A stretch of DNA of 64,000 nucleotides from Phocoena phocoena (lineage: Eukaryota; Chordata; Mammalia; Artiodactyla; Phocoenidae), in assembly GCF_963924675.1 (NCBI RefSeq), contig NC_089232.1, forward strand, positions 31,322,842 through 31,386,841, written 5' to 3'. The notes below the pieces were generated by a model. That model was not told the DNA's origin, did no database searches, and was given only the letters and a program-made list of their open reading frames with translations. A program made the position numbers and the translations under genes. Positions 11,973 through 23,200 of this stretch are shown piece by piece. Numbering within the stretch: position 1 is the first letter of the stretch; each line of letters starts with the position of its first letter.

Positions 11973-12360
11973 TATGGTATATCCCCAGAACAGAATATTA
12001 TAAGCCATAAAAAGGGATGAAGTACTGATATATGCTACAACTTAAATGAACCATGAAAACATTATGCTATGTAAAAGCAGCACAAGAAGTGCTAGACACA
12101 AAAGGTCACGTATTTTGTGATTCCATCCATTTGAAATATCCATTTAAATGAAAACATCCAGAATAGTCACACCTTTAGAGACAGAAAAGTACATTTCATG
12201 GTTTCTGGGGTGGAGGGTAGAGGTGGATAGGGAGGGATGAGGAGTGACTTTAATGAGTATGGGGTTTCTTTTTAGGATGATAAAAATATTTTAGAATTAG
12301 ATAGTGGTAATAAATACTTAACTCTGTAAATATACTAAAACCACTGAAATGGTGTACTTT

Positions 12361-12490
12361 ATTTATCTATCTATTTTTGGCTGTGCCACATGCCGCTTGC
12401 AGGATCTTAGTTCCTTGACCAGGGATTGAACCCATGCCCCCTGCAGTGGAAGCACGGAGTCCTAATCACTGGACCGTCAGGGAATTCCCT
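12361..12490 (-). repeat. Short CHR-type SINE nested in L1
   Basis: The minus-strand head gggaattccctgacggtcca lies at the right, with ggctgtgccacatg at the left. It is flanked by imperfect copies of ctgaaatggtgtacttt. Confidence 0.88.
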
Positions 12491-14164
12491 GAAATGATAT
12501 ACTTTTAAAGGGTGAATTTTATCTCAATTTTTAAAACGCTAAATAAAAAGAGTAAAACAGGGTAAAGGGATAGAGAGGGAAGGGGAAGCTACTATTTTGG
12601 ACAAGGTGGTTAGGAATGAACTTATTTTGAGCAGTGACCTGAACAACATAACCACGTAAATCTACTAACCATGTAAATCTGAGAGGTGGGGGAGGGGGAG
12701 TAGGAACATTCCGGGAAGAAAAGCAAGTTGGAAGACTCTTCAGGTAGATGCATACCTGTTCTCAAGGAACAGCAAGGAGGCTAGCAGCGTGGCTGAGTGC
12801 AATAGCAAGGGTGAGGCTGCAGGAAGCCAGGTTCCAAACTATACAGATGTGTAGAGCACAGTAAGGATTGGTCTTCACTCTAAATGATAGAAAACCACCA
12901 GAGCCAGAAGCAATGTGACCAGATGTACATTTTAAAAGGTTCACTCTGCTGCTAGGTGGAGAATAAACCGAGGCTGAAGAGGGAAGGAAACCTATTAGGG
13001 GGTTACTGTATAATAGTCCAGGCAAGAGAGATGGCTTCTGTTAGCACAGATGGTGAATAGTAGTCAGATTCAGTGTACATCAAATCACAACATACACTTT
13101 CAATATCTTAAAATTGTGTGTCAATTATATCACAGTAAATCTGGGGAAAATAGTGGTTGGATTCAAAATACACTCTGATGTTAGAGCCAAAAGGATTTCT
13201 AATGAATCAGATGTGGGGCACAGGAAAAAGAGCGGAGTCAAGGATGACCCCCTAAGGATTTTGCTCTGAGCAAAGGTGTAAATGGAGAGGCCACTTGCTG
13301 AGATGGGGAAGCCTCAGAGAAGAAGACTGGGCAGGGAAATGAGAATTCAATTCATCTTAAATTTGAGCTGCCTAATAATCCAAGTGCATATACAAGCCTG
13401 GAATTCAGTAAAATTGTCAGGCTAGAAATATAAATTTGAGAGCCATGGCAGAAGACGTTTGAAGCTATGTGGATGGACGACTCACCAGAGGGAGATTGGA
13501 GAGTCCATGGATTGGGCCCTGGAACACTCTTAGCATTTAGATACTTAGAAGATTTGGCAAAACTTATGTCTTCCGAGAGGCAGTAGCCTGTTAGAGGAAG
13601 AAAAGGATGCTCCATTTTTCTTATTCTTACAGAATCAGATGATCTGATGGATAAAAGTTCCTTCAAACCAAGACATCTATTAAGATCAGAGGTGTCTTAT
13701 CTCTGGATCTTTAAAGATTTCCTCCTGTTCCATTTCTTTGGTGTTAGCTTAGGGAGAGTGAACCTATTGACCTACCGGGTATTCTCAGATTATTTCTTTA
13801 CAAAGTATGCTGCCTTGAGGATCTCAAGTCAAATCTCTACTAAAACCACACTAACATGACAACCCAAAAACCTATCATCTGATTTGGGGCATATTATTTC
13901 ATCCCAGAAGTTTTAGCTTCCCAATAAGACAATTGGGTCTCATTTCTTTAGATGTGCAAAAATGTGGTCAGAAAGTCCTTGTCATAGATAATTTACAGAT
14001 AGACAGTATTTTGGAGGGTGGGGGTATGAGAATCTATTTAGCTTACCTGGCAAAAAGTCTAAGCAGAATAATCCACCTGCTCGGGGTAGTGACACTTGTG
14101 CAATGGGTACTACAAGCTGTGCAGCTGATGCAGCACATTTAAATATTTAAGTACTGAAGCCAGT

Positions 14165-14290
14165 AGGTAGTGTAAACATTAATCATTTCTGCCTCTAGGT
14201 CTGAATAGCCTCAGGTTTCTCATCTGGGAATGGAGATAATAGTACCTGCTCTATCTGATAAGGATTAAATGAACCAGTGTGTACACTGTA
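14165..14290 (+). repeat. MIR SINE fragment
   Basis: gcctcaggtttctcatctgg followed by gagataatagtacctgc, the 3' half of MIR. Confidence 0.75.
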
Positions 14291-14461
14291 TTATGCAATG
14301 CAGTCATACTACTATTATTTTCTTTACAGGGAACTCATTTGCCAGGAAAGCTTTTAGAGACCTACAATAGGTGGTCAAATTTCAGATGCAGTATGGATTT
14401 AAAATCCAGCTAGACACTTGTAAAATCATGGACATATAAGAATAGTAATTACATCATTAAA

Positions 14462-14762
14462 AAAATAAATTTATTTATTCGTTTATTTTTGTCTGCATAG
14501 GGTCTTTGTTGCGGTGCGCGGGCTTCTCATTGTGGTGGCTTCTCTTGGCGTGGAGCACAGGCTCTAGGCACACAGGTTTCAGTAGTTGTGGCATGCAGGC
14601 TCAGTAGTTGTGGCTCATGGGCTCTAGAGCGCAGGCACAGTAGTTGTGGTGCACGGGCTTAGTTGCTCTGTGGCATGTGAGATCCTCCAGGACCAGGGCT
14701 CGAACCCGTGTCCCCTGCACTGGCAGGCAGATTCTTAACCACTGTGCCACCAGGGAAGTCCC
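14462..14762 (-). repeat. CHR-type SINE
   Basis: Full-length minus-strand copy, from the T-rich tail to the head ..accactgtgccaccagggaa at the right. Confidence 0.92.
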
Positions 14763-15422
14763 CACATTATTATTTTTTTAATACCAAAAGATAAGAAACA
14801 ACTTGAATGTCCAATTATAGTCCATCCTACAACGAACTATAATTGCTGCCCTTAAAAAATAAGGGGCAATATAAGAAACAATCTTAAGATGTAGTAGTAA
14901 ATGAAAAAACAACAGGTGCAAAATAGTGTGTAGAGTTTGCTCAAATTTGATTAATAATATACATATATATTATATGCTTGTGTATACATGGAATATCTCT
15001 GAAAGGATACACAATTACCTCATCACTATATACCCTTTGTGCTGTCTAAATTGTGTTCCATGTGTTTATATTACTTACTCAAAAAAATACAACACAAAAT
15101 TTAAAATCTAGCCACAAAGCCTCAAATATCACTGAGATAGAAACAGAATAGGTAATAGTCACTATCTTCAATATAAAAAGAGCTTCCTTCAAATAAGAAA
15201 AAGAAAAGCTTGTCAAAAGACAAATGGAGCCAAGGTCTGGAATTAGTATTAAACAAAAGAAATATACATGGCTAACACATTCTTAAAATGTTCACCTTCC
15301 TTAGAAATTAAACAAAACCAAATGCCATTATTTTAACCTTCAGAGTGGAAACTTAAGAAAAAACTACACTCAATACTGGTACATGTATATGAAATGGAAA
15401 TGCTCATACTTCGCTGGTGAGG

Positions 15423-15635
15423 GCCGCGGGGCAACTAAGTCTGCACACCACAACTACAGAGCCCACATGCTCTGGAGCCGGTGAGCCACAACTAGAGAGA
15501 AGCCCACGCGCCACAACTAGAGAGAAGCCCACGCACCAAAACTAGAGACCAGCCTGTGCACTGCAACGAAAGATCCTGCGTGCCACAAATAAGACCAGAT
15601 GCAGCCAAAATATAAAAATAAATATTAAAAAAAAA
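15423..15635 (+). repeat. 5'-truncated CHR-type SINE
   Basis: The body begins gccgcggggcaactaag and lacks the tRNA-like head; A-rich tail at 15620-15635. Confidence 0.85.
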
Positions 15636-15793
15636 GCCTTAAAACATGTACACAAAGGGTAAAACATGCACCCTTTATCTCACCCAGCAATGCCACCTGC
15701 AAGAATGAAACACGAGGAAATAAGGCAACAAGTACAAAAAGATATGTGTAACAGGGATACTACTCACAGATGTTGTGTTTTGTTTTGGTTTGG

Positions 15794-15916
15794 TGTTTTT
15801 TTGGCCACAATGCATGGCATGGGCATGTGGGATCTTAGTTCCCCGACTAGGGATGCAACCTGCGCCTCCTGCATTGGAAGGCAGGGTCTTAACCACTGGA
15901 CTGCTGGGGATGTCCT
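15794..15916 (-). repeat. Short CHR-type SINE
   Basis: Minus-strand copy with ggccacaatgcatggcatg and the decayed head ..actggactgctggggatgtc. TSD-like gatgttgtgttttg / ggtgttgtattttg flank it. Confidence 0.85.
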
Positions 15917-16116
15917 GGTGTTGTATTTTGTTTTTTTTTTTAACCCCTAAATAATCTACTCACAGCTTTAATTCTAACAGCAAATCATGGGAGGGAAGGC
16001 AATGTCCACCAATAAAGGATTAATTAATAAATTATGGTATCACTACAACCAACTAGCTATTAAAAGGTAAGTTTTCAAAGAATTTATAAGAGCATTTTAA
16101 AAAATGTTCACAGTAT

Positions 16117-16425
16117 GGGCTTCCCTGGTGGCGCAGTGGTTAAGAACCCGCCTGCCAATGCAGGGGACACGGGTTTGAGCCCTGGTCTGGGAAGATCCCA
16201 CATGCCGCGGAGCAGCTAAGCCCGTGCACCACAACTACTGAGCCTGCGCTCTAGAGCCCGCAAGCCACGACTACTGAAGCCTGCGCGCCTACAGCCCATG
16301 CTCTGCAACAAGAGAAGCCACCGCAATAAGAAGCCCGCGCACTGCAACAGAGAGTAGCCCCAGCTCGCCGCAACCAGAGATAGCCCAAGTGCAGCAACAA
16401 AAACCCAATGCAGCCAAAATAAAAA
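16117..16425 (+). repeat. CHR-type SINE with 10-bp TSD
   Basis: Full-length plus-strand copy flanked by gttcacagta (16106-16115 and 16426-16435). Confidence 0.95.
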
Positions 16426-16849
16426 GTTCACAGTACACGGGAGTATAAGGATTAGTAAAAGAGAGCGGCATAAACATTCTGATCTCTTTGGGTAGGGGCA
16501 AGAAATACATACCCATAGGAGCCTGGAAACACATATACCAAAATATTAATATTCTGGTGGTAGATTATTGGCTGATTTTTGGCTTTTTCCCCCTACTTTC
16601 TGATTTCTTCCAAGCTTTTTTAAATTTTTAAAATAATAAGCATGTATTGCTTTTCTATTGGGGAAAAATGGTATTTGGGGGGCAAAAAACACAGAAGATA
16701 CAAAAATCCAGTTATACTTTTTCATTCTTCTAATTTTTAAACTATAAAGAATCATGATATTTAAATCTATGTATGAAAAAAGAAAACGTGTAGGGAGATT
16801 CTTTTACCTAGTAATAAAAGTATCAAATACAAAAGGGTAAAAATATTGC

Positions 16850-16855
16850 TTTATT
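16850..16855 (-). promoter_or_regulatory. SNRNP27: Candidate SNRNP27 polyadenylation signal
   Basis: AATAAA on the minus strand (tttatt on plus) lies 329 bp past the SNRNP27 stop codon. The interval 16856-17183 has no coding signal and would be the 3' UTR. Other hexamers further downstream could be used instead. Confidence 0.5.
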
Positions 16856-17183
16856 TGAGAAACTTACTTCCAAATTACTCTTATGTGTTTTAAAAAGTCA
16901 TAAAGAGCATTCAAGAAGACATATACAGTTTCCATAGGAATAAGGAAAAAAAAATGGGGTTGATGATTGCCCCAAATGAAATTTCCTAAAGGAAAAAAAT
17001 GTAATATTTAACCTTTTTTTGAGGCAGGGTAAGTGAACTACACACATCATAAATAAAATTTTCTTACTTTACAAGGAGGAGGGACTGTGATCCTGTTTTT
17101 GATGCATATTAAATACAAAATACAAAATCCACTGTTCTCATCAAGATGAGGGGAAAAAAAGTCATTCTTCAATATTTCAATTC

Positions 17184-17238
17184 TCATGCAATGAAATCCA
17201 AAGGTCTGTTGAATCCACCTTTTCGATTCATGTACTGC
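17184..17238 (-). CDS. SNRNP27: SNRNP27 terminal coding exon 6
   Basis: It is 55 nt, with acceptor CTCATCATAG above 17238. It completes Arg and reads [17 protein letters not shown], then TGA at 17186-17184. It contains the conserved Met141. The 3' UTR follows toward lower coordinates. Confidence 0.97.
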
Positions 17239-20200
17239 CTATGATGAGAAAATTTATTGTCATTAAAAAAATTCTGGATTCGTCTTATAAAAGAACTAAT
17301 CACTTGCTTCAGAAATTAAACCTATAAACCATTTTTAAAATGGCAGAGTCTAGGGCAAGAAGTATTCAAAGTTAAAATCCAAATAGAGGTATGGAAATAT
17401 ACTTCCAATATTATTTGGGAAGATTCTACAGACTTTAAAAAAATCAACTGAAAATCCCTATTTATTTTAGGTAACACTAAACACCTAGCTAGTTTAAGGA
17501 AATAGAGAAGAGTTTCTAAATACATACCCATCAAGCAAATCTGATTTCACACTGTACTAGTTCTCCCCATAAGACCTTAATTGAAGGTAACTTTACAATG
17601 GACTGTTGATGATGCTGGTACTTTAACTCACAGCAGTCTCAGATCACACTATTCATATTCTAAATTAATTGGAATATTAGTCTTTTATCAGTGATAAATG
17701 TAGACAGAAAGGCAATGTTTTAAGATGTCTTGACTTTTCCATTCATTCAGTGAGATTTCAAGTATGGATTGGTTTGTTCTGTGGTATTAATAAAATATAC
17801 CTATATTTAACAGAAGGATATTTACAGTTGAAATCCTTATACAATCAAGTTAGGTAAATAATTCAAGAGGAATCTATTTTAAAACCTATAATTATAATGA
17901 AATTAAAGACTATGTTATTTTGAAGAAAGAACTACTTAGAGCCCTAAAATATTTAAGCCAACTACCTTCTTTATAATAGTTACTAGTTCACATGTAAATG
18001 GGAAACTATTTTAACATACAAGAATATAAACAAGGAAGATTAAAACAAGGGACAATATGGAAACTATTAAAGTAAGGGACTGTTTGGAAAACTGCTACAT
18101 TTCCTACAAACATCATTATCCCATAAAAAATTCTTTCCCAAGCATATAATTTATATTAGTTCAAACATAATAATGGCAGCTATGCATACCTATACTTCCT
18201 CTTCTGAGACACATTTATGGCATAGGCATTTACAGAGCCATCCACCTTTTTCCCCTGGAGAAAAGCAAGAAACAAAAAACAAAACACACACACAAACGAG
18301 CAAACAACACACCAGAGAAAGAACATATTATATGCCTTGATCAAAGAGCTGCATCCCACAGACCCTCTTAAATGGCAAGATTCATTTAAGCATGAGATAG
18401 TCCAATGAGTGAAAGAATTTTCAGATCCTGATGGTATCCCATGATCTCCCAAGCGTTATAACTCTCTGTTCACATTTTTTATAGTCACACTTAAGCAAAT
18501 AAACCAATATTCAAACCAACAAACACTCATGGTATATGTATTATATGCAAGACATACAGGGAAATTGGGTAGCAGAGCCTCACCTTTTCTGGTCAAAGAA
18601 TTCTTCAAAGCCAAATACAAGTTATGGATATTTTCTCTAGAAAAATCCATTCACAAAAATTTAACTTATGACCTTAACTGATGGCATTCTCAAATCAGTC
18701 ACCATTCCTATCTAAATCCTATTTCTTACATAGGCCTTGAAGTTTTGATTTTTAAATCAAGAATCAGAATAACAGATGCTAATGTTTTATCACTTGTATC
18801 TCGGACTTTTTTTTTTTCCAGTAATTCCTTTATGGGTCTTTTGATTCAACCTGTTCCCCTTTCTGTTCCTCATGCCTGAATTGTCTTCCTGACCCCCATC
18901 CAATCTGCAACCATCTGGTTCTTATGCATCCTTCAAGGCCCAATTCAAATGATCCAGCTGCCAGGAGGCACCCTCTTCTCTAACTCCCATAGAATGTTAA
19001 CTGTGCTTTCCTCACAATACTCTGCATTTTCTACTCTGCATGATCATGATGTATAATATCATATACATGATGTTATTTCCCATCAGACTGCAAGCTCATA
19101 TGGAGCTTGATGGAGGGATATGGCTGTGAGTGACCTTTGCAACTGTCACATCCTAGGCTACTGCACTTGCAGGTACTCAGAAAATGACTGTTAAATGTAT
19201 GAACACTGCCAGTTAATGCCACCATGAGTGCATGTGCAGGAACACACACATAACCTCCCTCCCCTATTATTACACATGGGCGTGTACCCTGTTTAGCATA
19301 CTTATTAGATATCTGTGTTAGGCCAAAAAAAATGATTCCTATCCACTGGCATGCACAGGTGAGGTATATATTTGAAGTTGAGCTAAAACAAGTATATTTG
19401 GTCTTCCTTTTCTATTCCTGTTTTCACTGCATTTTGGGGGCCGGGGGAATACTGAGTAAATTACTTAAGGTGTATTATTTTAACCTCCCAAGAATAGGAG
19501 GTAGGCATGACTTGGAAAAAAAAGTAAATGATGTTAACCTTTTTACTAAGTTCAATTACTAAAGGCTTTCTGATTTTTGAAAACTATTTGCAGAGTTGTA
19601 TATTATTAGCTCTCCTCTCATTTACATGCTGGAATAGAAAATTATCCATTAATAAGCATAGCCAAACTTTGAAACTTTCTAGAATGCTAAAATGGAAGGG
19701 AAAATAAGTGACTACGTTGGCATATGAAGAAGTTCCACCATAGATTAATGATGAAATATCACAAGATACACATTACTGAAAAATACAAATGAGCTGAGAG
19801 ACTTTGTAACTGATAGTCATGAAGCCAACTGCATATGAATTAAATTAACATCCTTGTAGATGTCATTAAAAAAACAACTGACACCATTTGTTCTTGTGGT
19901 ACTCCATAATTTTTATGGGATCTATAAATTCTCACTTAATTTCTCCTTTATACACAAACATTTAAAAGACTACATTTAAAAGTAGTGGCTCCATCTCTAC
20001 ATCTGATTCTCAGGAATTTCAAACATAATATCTGGCAACAGTAAAACCAAAAGAGAAAAGAATTCTAATAGTGAAGGTCCTTCACTATTCTAAAAACAAT
20101 AAAATTTAGTTGTCTCATTTTGGAGATATTTTTATCCATATATTTACCCAATATATGTATTAATAAACCAGTTCACTCATAAAATGTTCTTTTGAATAAC

Positions 20201-23200
20201 AAATAAGGATTTGGTATATTCAAGAAAAAAACCTGAGACATAAACTGCATTAAATTCTAAAATGGGGTTCACATAACCATTTGTGGGAACAAGAGCGCAT
20301 TCTTAATTTTCTCACCTCATAACAGTCATGCCTCTGGTACTCCTCTTAGGTCATACACTGTCATTTAAAAACATACATGGGAGCCCCACATAATCACATC
20401 GGTTAGAAAGAAACTCTTATAGCACCTGAGATTACCCCACTCCATTCACAACTCAATGGAACACAAGATTAGGGGAAGCGGATTATTTTTGACAACTTTC
20501 CTCAAAAATTCCAACTTCAATTTGCAAAATTAAAAGGACTTAAAATTCTATAAAAGAAAGTTTTAAAAATATATTTTCTCTCTCTCCACACACACTCTCC
20601 CTGCCTATCCTTACTAGCTTCCTCTCTCTATCCTCCCTTCTCTCTTCATTCAACTTCCTCTCTCCCTCCATCTCCCCTTTGCCGTACTTCCCTATCTCCC
20701 TATCTCTCTCCCACCTCCCTCTCTTCATCTCCCACTCCACAATCCCTCCCGCTTTTGCCTCCCCTACTTCCTTATTCTCTCCAGGATTATGGTCAGGGCT
20801 AGAGAGCATTCAAACTCCTGTCAACCCCTCTTCTGAGCTATGAGATATGCATGCAACTACGCAATGCCATCTTTATCTGGCAGTTGCGCTTCGTTCTGTT
20901 TCATAGCATTTTCCCTTCCTATAATCCTTTCTTTGGTTAACCCTATCAGCCTGACACTTCAGAGTCATCACTGACTACTCACCTCCATCCCACCACCACT
21001 AACTCTGGTTCCTGAATGGTTCTCCATATTCCAGCCCCTCTTCTCAGTTCAGGCCTTCATCATCTTTCACTGCACGACGGCAGTTCTCTCAGCCTCCCAT
21101 TTGTCCTCCACGAAGCCCCAGATCATCATTCTAAAACACACGTATGTTGCTCCCTTGCTTAAAAACCACTGCTTCCTCTCATCACCTAAAGAATCAACTC
21201 TAAGTTCCTCAGCATGGCTAAGGATATCACAAGCCTTCTGCGATTTGCCTCCCACCTCTATTTCTAGCCTCATTCGTAGCCACCAGCCCACCAACATGCT
21301 TTCACTAGTCACTGAATTTGAAATTCCCACAATACTCTATGCTCTTTAATGCCTACATGGCATTGTCATGAGCTTTTCCCCCTGCTTCAAATCATCGTCC
21401 TCCTCTTCTTTGTCTGATCACCTCTACTGGCCCTTTAAGATCTAACTCAAATATCCCAGGCAAATACTCCCTGAATTCCAATGGCAGCTCACCACTTCCT
21501 TCTCTTTGCTTTCAAATCCCTTCACACAGATAGTTACTGTCTTCTAACAAAAAACTTGTATCAATGAAAGAAATTACAAGTGATAGTAAAAGAATATGGG
21601 ACAGATCAATTCAAATAAGAATACTTAACTGGCTACATGTTTTACTTACTTTTGTGGAGTCAAAGGAGGCAAATCCCATTAACTTCATCATTTCTATTTC
21701 TTCCTCTGTTTTGCCCTCCAAGTCTTCCTCTACAAAAATAAGTGACAAAATTTTAAACTCTATCAGTGTATACATATAAAAAAAGAGGTGGCTTACCAGC
21801 AGAGAATACACTAAACAATTAGCTAAAGACTTGAGTTTAATGATAGAAATTCCTCAATTTGGATAGCATATAACTTAAGGGGCAAGGAAGGATTGCGCTC
21901 TCCATCCTCCATCGTAAGAGACTGCTTAAAAGGACATGCTTGGGGGCTTCCCTGGTGGCACAGGGGATAGGAATCTGCCTGCCAATGCAGGGGACACAGG
22001 TTTGATCCCTGGTCCAGGAGGATACATGCCGCAGAGCAACTAAGCCCGTGCACCACAACTGCTGAGCCGGCACTCTAGAGCCCGCGAGCCACAACTACTG
22101 AAGCCCATGTGCCTGGAGCCCGTGCTCCGCAAAAAGAAAGGCCACCATAATGAGAAGCCCACGCACTGCAATGAAGGGTGGCCCCCACTCGGCAACGAAG
22201 ACCCAACGCAGCAAAAAATAAATAAATAAGTGTTTTTAAAAGGACATGCTTGGAGCCTTTAGGAAGGACCACCTTTAATATCAGACAGAACACTAGTTTT
22301 GACGATACTTCCAAAATATAATATTCTCATGTTTTTAACTGTCCTTGTATCTAGAGCACCAGATAACCAGCAACTAAGGTACAACTAAAACAACATCTCA
22401 AAACTACATGCAATGAACACTATTAAAAACTTAATAGTTAAATGTTCAAAAATTATACTTTTATAATTTTATAACTGTAGTTATCTAAACATGGCTGTAC
22501 TTTTCCTACAGTTATTTATCTAATAACATTACCAGTTATCTGACGTTCTTTGCTCTTTGTTTCTTTTGTTTCTTTCTTCTCCTCATCTCTTCTTTCTTTT
22601 AGTCGAGAAGGGGAAGGAGATGTGGATCTATGTCGTCTTGGGGATCTAAAATTTAATAAGTAAAAATGTCAGAGACATACCTGGCTACTTGTGCTGATGA
22701 GCACAGATATACATGAGTGCCTGCAAAGTAAAGGCTGAACAAAAGCCAGGCTCTAGAGCACCAGGAATTTGTTCCCCAAAGCAGAATGAGGAATAAGGTT
22801 CTGCCTAGGCCCTGACTGTTAGCAAAAAATTATTGTTTAATCATCAGTTACACTCAGTGTAGCTAGGGCCAAAAAAATTTTCTGTAAGGCAGAAAAAAGC
22901 AACAAAACAAACAAATGTGTCTGATGCTTATTAAGAATCAGAGTCCAAGGACTTCCCTGGCGGCACATTGGTTAAGAATCCGCCTGCCAATGCAGGGAAC
23001 ACGGGATCGATCCCTGGGCCAGGAAGATCCCACATGCCATGGAGCAACTAAGCCGGTGCGCCACAACTACTGAGCCTGTGCTCTAGAGTCTGTGAGCCAC
23101 AACTACTGACACCTGCGTGCCTAGAGCCAGTGCTCCGCAACAAGAGAGGCCATCACAATAAGAAGCCTGCATGCAGCAACAAAGACCAAACGCGTCCAAA

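Larger units (their letters stand above)
11353..12540 (+). mobile_element. Older LINE-1 fragment with two nested SINEs
   Basis: Contains typical L1 ORF2/3' sequence (tggtgggaatgtaaaataat, tgcccatcaactgatgac). SINEs at 11646 and 12361 interrupt it, and it itself splits an ancient repeat. Confidence 0.8.
11165..13590 (+). repeat. Ancient interspersed repeat, split by L1
   Basis: Starts ttcaacagatatttattgag, then tgtgccaggcactgtgtgg. After the L1 (11353-12540) it resumes with gaacagcaaggaggctagca and ttcactctgctgctaggtgg. The same family recurs at 25845, 47595, 52750 and 60430. I do not assign a Repbase name. Confidence 0.6.
7951..16845. other. Intergenic region between MXD1 promoter and SNRNP27 3' end
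   Basis: No gene is seen. Contents include a MIR-like segment, a CTCF-like motif, two L1 segments (10751-11134 and about 11353-12540), an ancient repeat split by the second L1 (about 11165-13590), another MIR and several CHR SINEs. Stretches not covered by repeats (for example 8700-9300 and 9500-10700) show nothing I can name. Confidence 0.75.
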
